A DNA stretch of 64,000 nt. It comes from Aquilutibacter rugosus. GTDB taxonomy: Bacteria > Pseudomonadota > Gammaproteobacteria > Xanthomonadales > Xanthomonadaceae. A model generated the notes under the pieces. The model was not told where the DNA came from. It worked only from the letters and a program-made list of their open reading frames with translations, and made no database searches. The DNA lies in NCBI RefSeq assembly GCF_036541335.1, contig NZ_JAZHBO010000002.1:930001-994000 (forward strand), read 5' to 3'. Below are positions 17,263-26,285 of the stretch, one piece after another (within the stretch, counting starts at the first letter, position 1; each line of letters starts with the position of its first letter). A program made the position numbers and the translations under genes.

Positions 17263-18153
17263 ATGTCCGCGATGACCTCGACTGTCCCTGAATTACTCGA
17301 TCTGCTGCAGCTGGAACGGCTGGAACAGAATCTCTTCCGCGGCCAAAGCCGTGATATCGGCACCAAATTCGTATTTGGTGGCCAAGTGCTGGGGCAATCA
17401 CTGAGTGCTGCGCAGGCCACGATCGAAGAAGATCGCATCGCCCATTCGACCCACGCCTATTTCCTGCGTGCCGGCGATATTGAACATCCGATCGTGTATC
17501 AGGTCGATCGCACCCGTGACGGCGGCAGTTTCAGCGTGCGCCGCGTGACCGCCATCCAGCATGGCCAGCCGATCTTTTTTATGGCCTGCTCGTTCCAGAC
17601 GCCCGAAGACGGCGCCGAGCACCAACTCTCCATGCCCGAGGTCCCCAAGCCCGACGATCTCCCCGCGCCGATCCCGGTGCCGGCTGAAACAGCGGCCACC
17701 TTGCCGGCCATGGTACAGCGATGGTTGTCGCGCCAGGGGCCTTTTGAGTTCCGCCACATCTATCCGCGCGACGAACTCAATCCGACCAAGCGCCCGCCGT
17801 TCCAGCAAGTCTGGTTCCGTCTGAGCGAACGCGTTGGCGATGAACCCTCGTTGCATCGCTCCTTACTGGCTTACGCGTCGGACTTCCATCTGTTGGGCAC
17901 GGCCACCTTCCCGCACGGCGTCAGCTATTACCAGCCTAATGTGGTCATGGCTTCGCTCGATCACGCTCTGTACTTTCACCGACCGTTTCGCGCGGACGAA
18001 TGGCTGCTTTACTCCATGGACAGCCCCACAGCGCAGGGTGCACGCGGATTGGCCCGCGGCATGGTTTACGATCTGCAAGGCCGTCTGGTGGCCAGTTCCA
18101 TTCAGGAAGGCCTGATCCGTGTAATGGATCCGGCGCAACAGGCCGGCAGTTAA
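17263..18153 (+). CDS. tesB: Acyl-CoA thioesterase II
   Basis: 296 residues (E. coli TesB: 286). A double hotdog protein that hydrolyses medium- and long-chain acyl-CoA. Conserved features include KFVFGGQVLGQSL near 28, STHAYFLRAGD, and the C-terminal SLDHALYFHRPF with the catalytic aspartate and SSIQEGLIRV with the catalytic glutamine. ATG 17263 has GGAGG (17245-17249) a little far upstream; ATG 17272 three codons later is an alternative. An extended -10-like TGCGATAAT lies at 17236-17244. The next gene begins three bases after the stop. Confidence 0.93.
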   Translation: MSAMTSTVPELLDLLQLERLEQNLFRGQSRDIGTKFVFGGQVLGQSLSAAQATIEEDRIAHSTHAYFLRAGDIEHPIVYQVDRTRDGGSFSVRRVTAIQHGQPIFFMACSFQTPEDGAEHQLSMPEVPKPDDLPAPIPVPAETAATLPAMVQRWLSRQGPFEFRHIYPRDELNPTKRPPFQQVWFRLSERVGDEPSLHRSLLAYASDFHLLGTATFPHGVSYYQPNVVMASLDHALYFHRPFRADEWLLYSMDSPTAQGARGLARGMVYDLQGRLVASSIQEGLIRVMDPAQQAGS

Positions 18154-18156
18154 GTC

Positions 18157-18975
18157 ATGCGCCAGGTCTTTGTCAGCGATCGTCTGGAAACTGTCGAAGG
18201 CGTGGTCCGCCTTCTGAACGACAACGGCATCGAAGCGATTGTCCGCAACGGGCGCGGTTACCGCGGCAACCGACGCCAGGACTTCAGCTTCCGGCAATCG
18301 GCACCTAACCTGCCCGAAGCCTGGGTCCTCAACAACGATGACAAGACCCGCGCCCGACAGCTGCTGTTCGACGCCAAGTTGATAGACTCCACGCGCGACC
18401 GCGACAGTTATCTGGCCGGCACGCAACGCCGCGACGACGCGCTCCAGCGCAAAGGCAGTCGCGCCATGACCTTGCGCTTGGTCGCACTGGCCGTACTGAC
18501 CATTGGCGCCGGCATCTTTTTTATGACGCGCACTCACTCGCCGCTCGATCGTGCGGATGCAGCGCTGCAGGGCCCGATCGATTCGACCAGGAGCCGACCG
18601 CTGCCACTAAGTCTGCAGATCAGCGCTTTGCAGCAAGGCATTGATCTGGGTGCCATGCCGGCGCTATGCCTCAGCGTGGATGGCCAACGTCCCGTCAATG
18701 ATCTGATGGTGCGCTTGCAGGGCAACGGCAAACGCATCGTGCCGTTCAATCACTGCCAACGGCAATCCGACCCGCTGACGGGATCGCATCTTACCGACGG
18801 CACGCCGGCGGAGTTCATTGAGATCGGCAATTTCCGTGCGCGTTCCGCCACCGAAGGCGTCATAGATATCAATACCTTTCACCATCAGCAGTGGGCACAC
18901 TACCGTACGTATCGTGTCGAACTGATCAACGGCCGATGGGCTGTCCGTCAGCTGACTCGTCACGTCGCGGCGTAA
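18157..18975 (+). CDS. Membrane protein with N-terminal DUF2007-like domain
   Basis: 272 residues. The first ~75 residues (RQVFVSDRLETVEGVVRLLNDNGIEAIVRN) resemble the DUF2007 putative signal-transducing fold, ending in EAWVLNNDDKTRARQLL. A single membrane helix (about 105-123) follows. The C-terminal ~145 residues are presumably periplasmic, with no recognised motif. Similar proteins in xanthomonads have been called pathogenicity-like, without a defined function. It lies between tesB (3-base gap) and bpt (12-base gap) in what looks like one operon. Confidence 0.7.
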   Translation: MRQVFVSDRLETVEGVVRLLNDNGIEAIVRNGRGYRGNRRQDFSFRQSAPNLPEAWVLNNDDKTRARQLLFDAKLIDSTRDRDSYLAGTQRRDDALQRKGSRAMTLRLVALAVLTIGAGIFFMTRTHSPLDRADAALQGPIDSTRSRPLPLSLQISALQQGIDLGAMPALCLSVDGQRPVNDLMVRLQGNGKRIVPFNHCQRQSDPLTGSHLTDGTPAEFIEIGNFRARSATEGVIDINTFHHQQWAHYRTYRVELINGRWAVRQLTRHVAA

Positions 18976-18987
18976 CGGCTACCCGCC

Positions 18988-19722
18988 ATGGGCACCGAAC
19001 GCGACACTGACATCCGCCTGTTCCGAACTGCAGAACACGAATGCGGTTATTACGATGACCGAATGGCACGCGATCTGGTCATTGACCCGCAGGATCCGAG
19101 CCTGCCGCTGATCTACAACCAGGCCCTGGCCAATGGCTTTCGTCGTTCGGGTAGCATCGTCTATCGGCCGGACTGCCTGGAATGTCAGGCCTGCACTGCA
19201 CTACGCCTGCCGATTGCATCGTTTCAACACTCGCGAAGCCAACGTCGCTGCCTGCAGCGCAATGAGACTGTTTCCGCACAATGGGCGCCACCAACTCGCA
19301 CGCCGGAACAGTTCGATCTGTACCGTCGATACCTGCAGTCACGCCATCGCGATGGCGGCATGGACGCTCATGAGGAACCGGATTTTGATGAGTTCCTCAC
19401 CGGCACGTGGATGGATACGCGCTTTCTGGAAATGCGTGAGGACGACAAACTCATCGGCGTCGCCGTTACCGATGTCGTGGACGACGGTCTGTCGGCCGTA
19501 TACACATTCTTTGAACCTGAGATGGCGGCCCGCAGTCTGGGTACGTTCGCCATCCTGCGCCAGATCGAATGGGCGCGCGAGTGGAGCCTTCCTTATCTCT
19601 ATCTGGGATACTGGATCCATGACCACCCCAAGATGGATTACAAGCGGCGTTACGCGGGTGCCCAAGTGCTGGTCGGCTCTCAGTGGCTGCCCATTTCCAT
19701 GCTCAATTCGGAGTCGAGATGA
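18988..19722 (+). CDS. bpt: Aspartate/glutamate leucyltransferase (bacterial aminoacyl-tRNA-protein transferase)
   Basis: 244 residues. It transfers leucine from Leu-tRNA to N-terminal acidic residues of proteins, marking them for ClpS/ClpAP in the N-degron pathway. Family signs are the N-terminal HECGYYDDRMARDLVIDP, the cysteine pattern RPDCLECQACTALRLPI (about 61-77) and the C-terminal YLYLGYWIHDHPKMDYK. Bpt is distinguished from eukaryote-like Ate by size. The stop overlaps the following lipoprotein start in ATGA. Confidence 0.93.
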   Translation: MGTERDTDIRLFRTAEHECGYYDDRMARDLVIDPQDPSLPLIYNQALANGFRRSGSIVYRPDCLECQACTALRLPIASFQHSRSQRRCLQRNETVSAQWAPPTRTPEQFDLYRRYLQSRHRDGGMDAHEEPDFDEFLTGTWMDTRFLEMREDDKLIGVAVTDVVDDGLSAVYTFFEPEMAARSLGTFAILRQIEWAREWSLPYLYLGYWIHDHPKMDYKRRYAGAQVLVGSQWLPISMLNSESR

Positions 19723-20999
19723 AATCTTCCCTTTTAATCAGCGGCGCACTGTCAATGGCGATGCTGACCGCCTGCACACCGCAGCAATGGATCGAGCGTC
19801 GCGTCGAATCCGCAGTGACCAATGCCATGGATGAAATCTCCAAAGACAGCGTCGATGTCCGCCGCAAACCGGGCACGCAGCTGCGCATCGCCACGTTCAA
19901 CACCTCGATGTTCGATGATGCCGATGGCGGACTGCTCACGCGCCTGCGCAGTGACGATGCCAATATCCGCCGTATCGCTACCGTGATCCGCACGGTCCGT
20001 CCCGATGTCGTACTGCTCAACGAATTCGATTACGTGGCCGATGGCTCGGCAGTCGATCTGTTCCGTACGCGTTTTCTGCAGGCGTCTGTCGCGGGCACGG
20101 ACCCTATTACCTATCCGTACCGCTACATCGCACCGGTAAATACCGGGGTGCCGAGCGGTCTGGATCTCGACAACAACGGCCAAGTCGGCGGCGACGGTCG
20201 CAGCGCAGGCAATGACGCCTGGGGCTATGGTCTGCATCCCGGCCAATACGGCATGGTGGTCCTGTCGCGTTATCCGATTGATGCGGCCGCCGTGCGAACC
20301 TTTCAGAATTTAAAGTGGTCCGCGATGCCGCAGGCCATGAAACCTGTCGATCCGACCACCGGCAAGGACTGGTATTCGGCCAAGGCATGGGGTCAGTTGC
20401 GACTTTCCTCCAAGTCGCACTGGGATGTACCCGTTTTCGTCAACGGCAAGACCGTGCATGTACTGGCCTCGCATCCGACGCCGCCCGTGTTTGACGGTCC
20501 CGAGCGTCGCAACCGCAACCGCAATCACGACGAAATCCGTTTGTGGCGCGAGTATCTCGACAATGCCGCTACCTCTGCGCGCTGGCTGTGCGATGACCGC
20601 GGACACTGTGGCGGTCTGGCGGCCGATCGTGCCTTCGTGATCATGGGCGATCAGAATGCCGACCCCGATGATGGCGATGGCGTTGCCGGCGCCGTTCGGC
20701 AGATCCTGGACCATCCGCGCGCGCAAACCGGCAATGCTCCGCGCAGTGCGGGCGCAGCGCTGAGGGCATTGGACTACGGCAAGGAACGCAAGGGCGATGT
20801 GAGCACGCACACCGGCGACTTCGGTCCCCAAGCGGGCACCTTGCGTCTGGATTACGTCATTCCGTCAAAGCAGTTCGAGATTCTCGGACAGGGCGTGTTC
20901 TGGCCCTTGCCGAAAGACCCGCAAGCCGATGCCACCACCGCCAGCGATCATCACATGGTGTGGATGGATCTGCGCTTCGGCCCCGACGACTCGCGCTGA
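19719..20999 (+). CDS. Secreted lipoprotein of the endonuclease/exonuclease/phosphatase family
   Basis: 426 residues. The signal sequence has lipobox AMLTACTP. The mature part shows the Mg-dependent EEP fold: RIATFNTSMFDD, VVLLNEFDYV (catalytic Glu), HPTPPVFDGPERRNRNRNHDE, VIMGDQNADPDDGD and a C-terminal TASDHHMVWMDL with the catalytic His. Extracellular members act as nucleases, phosphodiesterases or phytase-like phosphatases; the substrate cannot be told here. ATG 19719 is supported by GGAG six bases upstream and by the ATGA overlap with bpt. Confidence 0.85.
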   Translation: MKSSLLISGALSMAMLTACTPQQWIERRVESAVTNAMDEISKDSVDVRRKPGTQLRIATFNTSMFDDADGGLLTRLRSDDANIRRIATVIRTVRPDVVLLNEFDYVADGSAVDLFRTRFLQASVAGTDPITYPYRYIAPVNTGVPSGLDLDNNGQVGGDGRSAGNDAWGYGLHPGQYGMVVLSRYPIDAAAVRTFQNLKWSAMPQAMKPVDPTTGKDWYSAKAWGQLRLSSKSHWDVPVFVNGKTVHVLASHPTPPVFDGPERRNRNRNHDEIRLWREYLDNAATSARWLCDDRGHCGGLAADRAFVIMGDQNADPDDGDGVAGAVRQILDHPRAQTGNAPRSAGAALRALDYGKERKGDVSTHTGDFGPQAGTLRLDYVIPSKQFEILGQGVFWPLPKDPQADATTASDHHMVWMDLRFGPDDSR

Positions 21000-21015
21000 G
21001 CGCGTCGGATAGCCG

Positions 21016-21300
21016 TTACCTACGCGGCTGAAAGCCGATGGATTCCGGCGCGACTATGGTCAGGATCATCTTGATCATCCCTAAGGGGATCATCATCTCG
21101 ACCGTCATGTCGACGCCTTTGGCATCTTTACCGTGCAGTGTGAGTTCGCACAGGGCGCCACCGGTATCGACTTCGGCGGCGACGATATGCGGACCGCTGG
21201 CGTCCTTTTGAATAAACGGAGCGGCGACGGGTCCTAGCGCTTCGGCCGCGCTATCGAGTAAGTAGACGGCGTAGCGCCCCACCACAGTTTCGCTGTTCAA
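21016..21300 (-). CDS. Small protein of unknown function coupled to purT (TTG start)
   Basis: 94 residues, beginning NSETVVGRYAVYLLDSAAEAL and rich in beta-forming residues, with a hydrophobic MMIPLGMIKMILTIVAP near the end. I do not recognise the family. The proposed start is TTG 21300, one base after the purT stop, with GGAGAA correctly placed inside the purT end. An in-frame ATG at 21423 would overlap purT by over 120 bases. A short cytoplasmic protein made with PurT is the most economical reading; a link to purine or formate metabolism is inference from position only. Confidence 0.6.
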   Translation of the reverse strand: MNSETVVGRYAVYLLDSAAEALGPVAAPFIQKDASGPHIVAAEVDTGGALCELTLHGKDAKGVDMTVEMMIPLGMIKMILTIVAPESIGFQPRR

Positions 21301-21301
21301 A

Positions 21302-22507
21302 TCAGTTCTCCGGATCCAGGGTAATTTGCAGGGCCGCAGCGGCATCGCGCGCCTTGCGGCGGGCCTCATCAATTGATGTTCCCAGTGCCAGCGTAACCGC
21401 CACGCGGCGCTGACCTTGCACAATCGGCTTACCGAACAGGCGCAATGCAGTACCCCGCTCGTTCAATGCGCGATCCACACCGTCAAACTGCGGCACGCCG
21501 TTGCCTTGCGCGAGCACCGCACACGAAGCCGACGGACCGTAATCCACCAGCTGCGGAATCGGCAGACCCAGAATCGCGCGCGCGTGCAGTGCAAATTCAC
21601 TCAATTCCTGACCGATCAGTGTGACCAGCCCGGTGTCGTGCGGTCGTGGAGACACTTCGCTAAACCAGACCTGATCGCCTTTGACGAACAGCTCCACACC
21701 GAACACACCCCAACCGCCCAGCTCGGCCGTGACGGCATCGGCGATGCGTTGCGCCTCACTCAGAGCGATCGGCGACATGGGCTGCGGCTGCCAGCTCTCG
21801 CGGTAGTCGCCATCGCGCTGCAAATGACCGATGGGCGCGCAGAAACTCACGCCACCGGCATGGCGCACGGTCAACAGTGTGATCTCGTAATCGAAATCAA
21901 CAAAGCCTTCGACAATGACGCGGCCGGCACCGGTGCGACCACCGGTTTGCGAGTAATCCCATGCGGCCTGCACATCGTCGGCGCTGCGCACGGTGCTCTG
22001 CCCTTTGCCGGAGGACGACATCACCGGTTTGACCACGCACGGCATGCCGATCTGCTCGACGGCATCGCGATAGGCCTCGAGCGTGTCTACAAACGCATAC
22101 GGCGAGGTCGGCAGGCCTAAGGCCTCTGCGGCCAGGCGGCGAATGCCCTCGCGATCCATGGTCAGCTGCGCGGCACGCGCCGTCGGAATCACGCGGCGGT
22201 CTGAATCCGCGCCCCACTCGCTCTCCAGCTCAACCAGTGTCTGCGTATGGATCGCTTCGATCTCGGGCACGATCAGGTGCGGTTGCTCCCTGTCGACGAG
22301 CTCACGGACCGCCTGCGGATCCAGCATATCGAGCACCACAGCGCGGTGGGCCACATGCATGGCCGGCGCGTTGGCGTAACGGTCGGCGGCGATCACTTCG
22401 ACACCGAATCGCTGCAGCTCGATGGCCACTTCTTTGCCGAGTTCGCCGGATCCCAGCAGTAAGGCGCGAGTCGCCGAAGGCGCCAACGGGGTGCCAATGG
22501 AAGTCAT
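21302..22507 (-). CDS. purT: Formate-dependent phosphoribosylglycinamide formyltransferase
   Basis: 401 residues (E. coli PurT: 392). An ATP-grasp enzyme that makes formyl-GAR from GAR, formate and ATP, the folate-free alternative to PurN. Conserved segments: LLLGSGELGKEVAIELQRFG, LIVPEIEAIHT, MSSSGKGQS, EGFVDFDYEITLLTVRH and FSEVSPRPHDTGLVT. ATG 22507 gives the family N-terminus; the in-frame codon at 22597 is too far upstream. A half-site reminiscent of PurR lies in the leader but is too weak to call. It diverges from a propeller lipoprotein gene. Confidence 0.95.
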   Translation of the reverse strand: MTSIGTPLAPSATRALLLGSGELGKEVAIELQRFGVEVIAADRYANAPAMHVAHRAVVLDMLDPQAVRELVDREQPHLIVPEIEAIHTQTLVELESEWGADSDRRVIPTARAAQLTMDREGIRRLAAEALGLPTSPYAFVDTLEAYRDAVEQIGMPCVVKPVMSSSGKGQSTVRSADDVQAAWDYSQTGGRTGAGRVIVEGFVDFDYEITLLTVRHAGGVSFCAPIGHLQRDGDYRESWQPQPMSPIALSEAQRIADAVTAELGGWGVFGVELFVKGDQVWFSEVSPRPHDTGLVTLIGQELSEFALHARAILGLPIPQLVDYGPSASCAVLAQGNGVPQFDGVDRALNERGTALRLFGKPIVQGQRRVAVTLALGTSIDEARRKARDAAAALQITLDPEN

Positions 22508-22565
22508 GTGAACTCTGTCTCCGGATGTAGTTTTCGTGGCGGCCGGTCCATGCCATCCTATACAG

Positions 22566-23537
22566 ATGCGATCCGCCCCGGCCTTGGGCCCTTCCATTAT
22601 AAATCGAGCGGCCAGATGGCCGCGGCAAGCTGCGTTGTTGCGTACAGCGGCAATGCTGATGCTATGCGCCGTGGTGAGCGCCTGCGGAGTTCCCTTAGGC
22701 GGTAAAACGGCATCGCGCCTGCAGGGCGTGATCGTGGATCAGCAGCTCAACGAAATCAGCGGTCTGACGGCATCGGGTCGTCACGCCAACGTATTCTGGG
22801 TCATTGACGATGGGGGCAACGCGGCCCAACTGTATGCCATTAATCGCTACGGCACGCGCGTGGCCACCTACACCATCGACGGCGTCAACAAGACCGACTG
22901 GGAAGACATCGATCAGTACACGATCAATGGCCGGCATTATCTGGTGATCGCCGACACCGGCGACAACGGTGCGCTGCGCAAGACGCTGCAACTGCATGTC
23001 ATCGAAGAGCCGGCCGCTCTGTCCAACAGTCGCCTGCAACCGACGCGTTCGATTGCTTTCCGTTTTCCTGACGGTCCGCACGACACCGAAGCGATGACAG
23101 TGGATATTGCCAGTCGCCAAGTATTGCTGATCACAAAAAAGCGCAAGCCGCCCATTCTGTTTAGCGTGAGTCTCGACCCGGATGCGCCGAAAGTTCAGAC
23201 CGCGAAACGCCTGGGGGATGTGATCGGCGTGCCTTCGGCCAGCAAGGCCGATCTGAAAGCGAGACCGCGCCTGGCGCCCTATGATCATCAGGTCACTGCG
23301 GCCAGCATCTCGCCCAATGGCAACACAATGGCCGTGCTGACCTATCGGTACGTACTGCTCTACACGCGCAAGGGCAAGGAAAAGTGGAGTCGGGCCGTAT
23401 CGCGCGATCCCTTAGTTCGCGTCCTACCCGTCATTCCGCAAGCCGAGGCGATGGGCTACACAGCCGACGGCAAATCGGTGTTTGTAACCGGCGAATTCAG
23501 CGTGGCGCCGTTGTACAGGATCCCGGTGCCGCAATGA
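22566..23537 (+). CDS. Putative beta-propeller lipoprotein
   Basis: About 323 residues from ATG 22566; TTG 22635 or ATG 22650 are other possible starts nearer the signal peptide. The signal region LLRTAAMLMLCAVVSACG ends in a lipobox. The mature part has repeated strand motifs of a propeller: VFWVIDDGGNAAQLYAI, TDWEDIDQYTINGRHYLVIADTGDN, DTEAMTVD and SISPNGNTMAVLTYR. The WED...DTGDN pair recurs in uncharacterised secreted proteins of many bacteria. No catalytic residues are obvious. The stop overlaps the start of the M15 peptidase gene in ATGA. Confidence 0.7.
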   Translation: MRSAPALGPSIINRAARWPRQAALLRTAAMLMLCAVVSACGVPLGGKTASRLQGVIVDQQLNEISGLTASGRHANVFWVIDDGGNAAQLYAINRYGTRVATYTIDGVNKTDWEDIDQYTINGRHYLVIADTGDNGALRKTLQLHVIEEPAALSNSRLQPTRSIAFRFPDGPHDTEAMTVDIASRQVLLITKKRKPPILFSVSLDPDAPKVQTAKRLGDVIGVPSASKADLKARPRLAPYDHQVTAASISPNGNTMAVLTYRYVLLYTRKGKEKWSRAVSRDPLVRVLPVIPQAEAMGYTADGKSVFVTGEFSVAPLYRIPVPQ

Positions 23538-24349
23538 GCGATGCATCGCAGCAGCTGCTCAATGCCGCCCTTGTCGAGCTGTGGCCTCAGCGCGTCATGG
23601 ATGCCAATGGTCTGCTACCACCGGCCTGCGATGAGAATGCCGGCTGGCGCGTTCGTGACAAGTCCGGCGGACTGTTCCCTGCTCGCATCACCGCGCAAGG
23701 CGAGTTCGCATGGTGCCCTGAGATCGCGCCACCTGCCGATCCCGCCGGGTTCCGCAGCGCCGCGCTGGAACGACTGACTGCGCATACCGAGCTCGGCACC
23801 ACCGTACCTCTCGATGACCTGCTGAGCTGTCTGGATGCGCTGCAGGTGGACCCCGCTCAGTACGCAACGCGCACGGGCCTGCGCTTGCTGCCGGAGCCGT
23901 CGCACTTGCACTTTGCGGGCTTTGACCGATACGGCCGCAGCCTCTGGCTCGAACTGCATACGGCACTTGCCTGGACTCGCATGCTCGCTGCTGCAGCCAA
24001 CGATGGCATCACGCTGGAAGCGATCTCCGGCTTTCGGAGCCACCGTTATCAGCTCGGCATCTTCCGCCGCAAGCTCGAGCGCGGCCAGACCGTCGCTGAG
24101 ATCCTGCAGGTGAACGCCGCGCCGGGCTTCAGCGAGCATCACACCGGTCTGGCGCTCGACATTTCCGCTCCGGGCGAACCCGCCGCCGAGGAATCCTTCG
24201 AAGGCACCCCCGCCTTTGAGTGGCTCACAGCTAACGGCGCCACTTACGGCTTTACGATGAGTTACCCGCGCGACAACCCGCACGGCATTGTCTATGAGCC
24301 CTGGCATTGGGCCCGGGGACACGCCCTTCGCGCCGCCGAGTCGTTCTAG
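23534..24349 (+). CDS. M15B-type D,D/L,D-carboxypeptidase (VanY/LdcB-like)
   Basis: 271 residues. The C-terminal half is a zinc carboxypeptidase of the VanY/LdcB group: SGFRSHRYQLGIF, zinc ligands in SEHHTGLALDIS (His and Asp) and YEPWHW (His), and the AFEWLTANGATYGF segment. These enzymes trim the terminal D-Ala of peptidoglycan stems. The N-terminal ~120 residues are not familiar to me, and there is no signal peptide, so the protein is either cytoplasmic or exported with help. ATG 23534 overlaps the lipoprotein stop. The stop abuts that of the convergent glycosylase, forming TAGCTA. Confidence 0.85.
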   Translation: MSDASQQLLNAALVELWPQRVMDANGLLPPACDENAGWRVRDKSGGLFPARITAQGEFAWCPEIAPPADPAGFRSAALERLTAHTELGTTVPLDDLLSCLDALQVDPAQYATRTGLRLLPEPSHLHFAGFDRYGRSLWLELHTALAWTRMLAAAANDGITLEAISGFRSHRYQLGIFRRKLERGQTVAEILQVNAAPGFSEHHTGLALDISAPGEPAAEESFEGTPAFEWLTANGATYGFTMSYPRDNPHGIVYEPWHWARGHALRAAESF

Positions 24350-24991
24350 CTACAACTGCAGATCGGCGATGCGCCACAGCATCATGGCCGCGTAGGTACG
24401 ATACGGACCCCAGGCCTCGCTACGTGCGATCAACTGCTTGGGCGTTAGCATGACCTCCGCCCCATCGACCCTTTGTGCGCCCTTGCGCACGCCCAGATCG
24501 TCAGCGGGCAGCACGTCAGGCCGCCCGAGACGAAACATCAGCAGCATCTCTGCGGTCCAGCGGCCAATGCCGCGCACGGCCGTCAGCCGATCAATGATCA
24601 CGTCGTCGGACAAATGCACGAGCTGCCGGTACGAGGGGATCTCACCCGCCGCCTGTCGCGCCACCAAATCACGCAAGGCGCGCGTCTTGGCGCCGGATAC
24701 ACCGCAGGCACGAAGAACCTCATCGGAGACGGAATCCAGCGCCGCGCCGCTTAAACGCGGGCCACCGATCGCCGTCTCGACCCGCCCGACGATGGTCGCC
24801 GCGGCCTTGCCGGACAACTGCTGATACAGGATGGATCGCGCCAACGCATCGGCGGTGTCAAACGATTGCTTCCACGAAATTGGGGCCTCAAGAGGCCCCA
24901 ATTTGCGGATCCACGGTTTGAGCGTCGGGTCCTTGCGGACCAGATGCCTGGCAGCGGCCACGGTGTCAAAGCCGCGGGGGATCGCTGCCAT
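24350..24991 (-). CDS. DNA-3-methyladenine glycosylase II (AlkA-type HhH glycosylase)
   Basis: 213-residue base-excision repair enzyme that removes alkylated purines. The helix-hairpin-helix is LTAVRGIGRWTAEMLLMF (about 137-154), followed by the catalytic aspartate in LPADDLGVRKG. The length fits the short AlkA/MAG group lacking the N-terminal TBP-like domain. It starts nine bases after the SRPBCC gene, probably in the same transcript. No separate Shine-Dalgarno sequence is visible. Confidence 0.9.
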   Translation of the reverse strand: MAAIPRGFDTVAAARHLVRKDPTLKPWIRKLGPLEAPISWKQSFDTADALARSILYQQLSGKAAATIVGRVETAIGGPRLSGAALDSVSDEVLRACGVSGAKTRALRDLVARQAAGEIPSYRQLVHLSDDVIIDRLTAVRGIGRWTAEMLLMFRLGRPDVLPADDLGVRKGAQRVDGAEVMLTPKQLIARSEAWGPYRTYAAMMLWRIADLQL

Positions 24992-25000
24992 GGAGAGAAC

Positions 25001-26176
25001 TTACGGCGTGGCGGCCGGTTCTGCAGCCGGTTCAGCAGCAGCCGGAGCGGCGGCGCCTTCAGCAGCTTCGGTCTTGGCAGCGCCATCGAGCGAAACGCCT
25101 GCCGGCAGTGCCTTGACGCGTTGGTAAACGGTGTAGTTGCCGGTCGGCAGGAAGCTGCCTTCGACACCCGAGAACCACGATTCAAACGCACGGCCCACCG
25201 GGGTAGCGCCCTTAGCGGCAGCCCACTGAGACAGCGCGTTGCGGAACTTAGGCAGATCATTGTAGGTACCGACAGCAGCCACTTGCACGGCCGGACCGGC
25301 CGGAATGTATTCGGCCTTGACGCGGTTATCGGTGCGGATATCGATTTTGCCGCTGGCGCCGGCCTTTTTGACCGGTTGAGCCACGTCGAATGCATAGGTG
25401 GCCTGACCGAAGTTGGTGGTCACGATTTGCAGCGGACCGTCAGCAACCAGGCCATTGGCGTTCATGGTGGCGACCAGCGTCGATTGCGCATCCTTGATGG
25501 CGTTCTTCAGCGGTTCTTCGGCACGGGCGACTTCGACCGAGACCGAGATGATGTTCTTTTCACCCAGTTGCGAGAACTTAGGCGCGGTAGCCGGATCGCC
25601 GGTTTCCAGATCGGTGTAGTCGAAGTTCGGGATCAGAGCCAGCATGTCGTTGAACTTGCGCATACCGGACTTGAGGTCCTCGCCAACGGTTGCCGAGACA
25701 TACAGACCGGCATAGCGGCCGATCAGGTTGAAACCGTAATCGACGTCATACGACTGGACGACCTTGGTGTTGCGCTTCATGCGGCCGGCCGAGCTCAGCG
25801 TGAACTTCATGCGCTTGTTGTAGCCCTTATCGGAGTTGTCGACATCGACCGAGACCGACTTCAGCGGCACGCTGTCGGTAATCGTCCAGGAGCCGACACC
25901 ATCACGGTTGTTCAGCGACATGTAGTCCAGACGTGCACCCTTGCCCGTAGACGGACCCGAGAATTTGGTTTGGACGGTGGGGCTACGCTGTGCAATTGGG
26001 TTCCAGTCCTTCCAGCGCGCAAAGCCGTTCAGTGCGTCAAAAACGATGGTGCGCTTGCGGTTGGTTTCCATTTCAGCCGACATGTGACGGCTCGAGGGCA
26101 GAATCAGGCCGACCACCAGGAACATGGTGAAGACGATACCCAGGGAAATGAGGACTTCTTTGATACGGTTAGACAT
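25001..26176 (-). CDS. Membrane-anchored SRPBCC / effector-binding-like protein
   Basis: 391 residues. An N-terminal membrane anchor (about 8-27) precedes an SRPBCC/polyketide-cyclase-like domain (about 33-190) with FDALNGFARWKDWNPIAQ and ARLDYMS. A second domain (about 205-355) resembles the GyrI/AraC effector-binding fold. The last ~30 residues are low-complexity Ala/Pro/Glu. Both folds bind hydrophobic small molecules in other proteins, but no ligand is known here. GGAG lies seven bases before the ATG. It follows the response regulator on the same strand. Confidence 0.7.
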   Translation of the reverse strand: MSNRIKEVLISLGIVFTMFLVVGLILPSSRHMSAEMETNRKRTIVFDALNGFARWKDWNPIAQRSPTVQTKFSGPSTGKGARLDYMSLNNRDGVGSWTITDSVPLKSVSVDVDNSDKGYNKRMKFTLSSAGRMKRNTKVVQSYDVDYGFNLIGRYAGLYVSATVGEDLKSGMRKFNDMLALIPNFDYTDLETGDPATAPKFSQLGEKNIISVSVEVARAEEPLKNAIKDAQSTLVATMNANGLVADGPLQIVTTNFGQATYAFDVAQPVKKAGASGKIDIRTDNRVKAEYIPAGPAVQVAAVGTYNDLPKFRNALSQWAAAKGATPVGRAFESWFSGVEGSFLPTGNYTVYQRVKALPAGVSLDGAAKTEAAEGAAAPAAAEPAAEPAATP

Positions 26177-26265
26177 TCAGGTTCTCCGGAGCCGGTCCCG
26201 GGACGGGAGGGGCACATTTTCTAATCGTATCAAGCCATTCGGCCGGATGCGAGATGTTAGACCGG

Positions 26266-26285
26266 AATTTTTTACAATTTTTTAC
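26266..26285. repeat. Tandem 10-bp repeat overlapping the response-regulator stop
   Basis: AATTTTTTAC occurs twice head to tail (26266-26275 and 26276-26285), running into the response-regulator stop codon. It is the most AT-rich patch nearby. On the minus strand it lacks the T-run and stem of an intrinsic terminator, so its role is unknown. Confidence 0.6.

Noticed and set aside
22508..22560. PurR-like half-site (CACGAAAAC on the minus strand) in the purT leader
   Set aside because: Only one half resembles the E. coli PurR box and there is no symmetry.
24866..26224. 452-codon plus-strand open frame opposite the SRPBCC and glycosylase genes
   Set aside because: It is antisense to two recognisable minus-strand genes, and its translation lacks any domain. 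It is a shadow frame of GC-rich coding sequence.
26177..26281. Intrinsic terminator after the response regulator
   Set aside because: The AT-rich tandem repeat has no adjoining GC-rich stem in the right order on the minus strand, so readthrough to the SRPBCC gene is likely.
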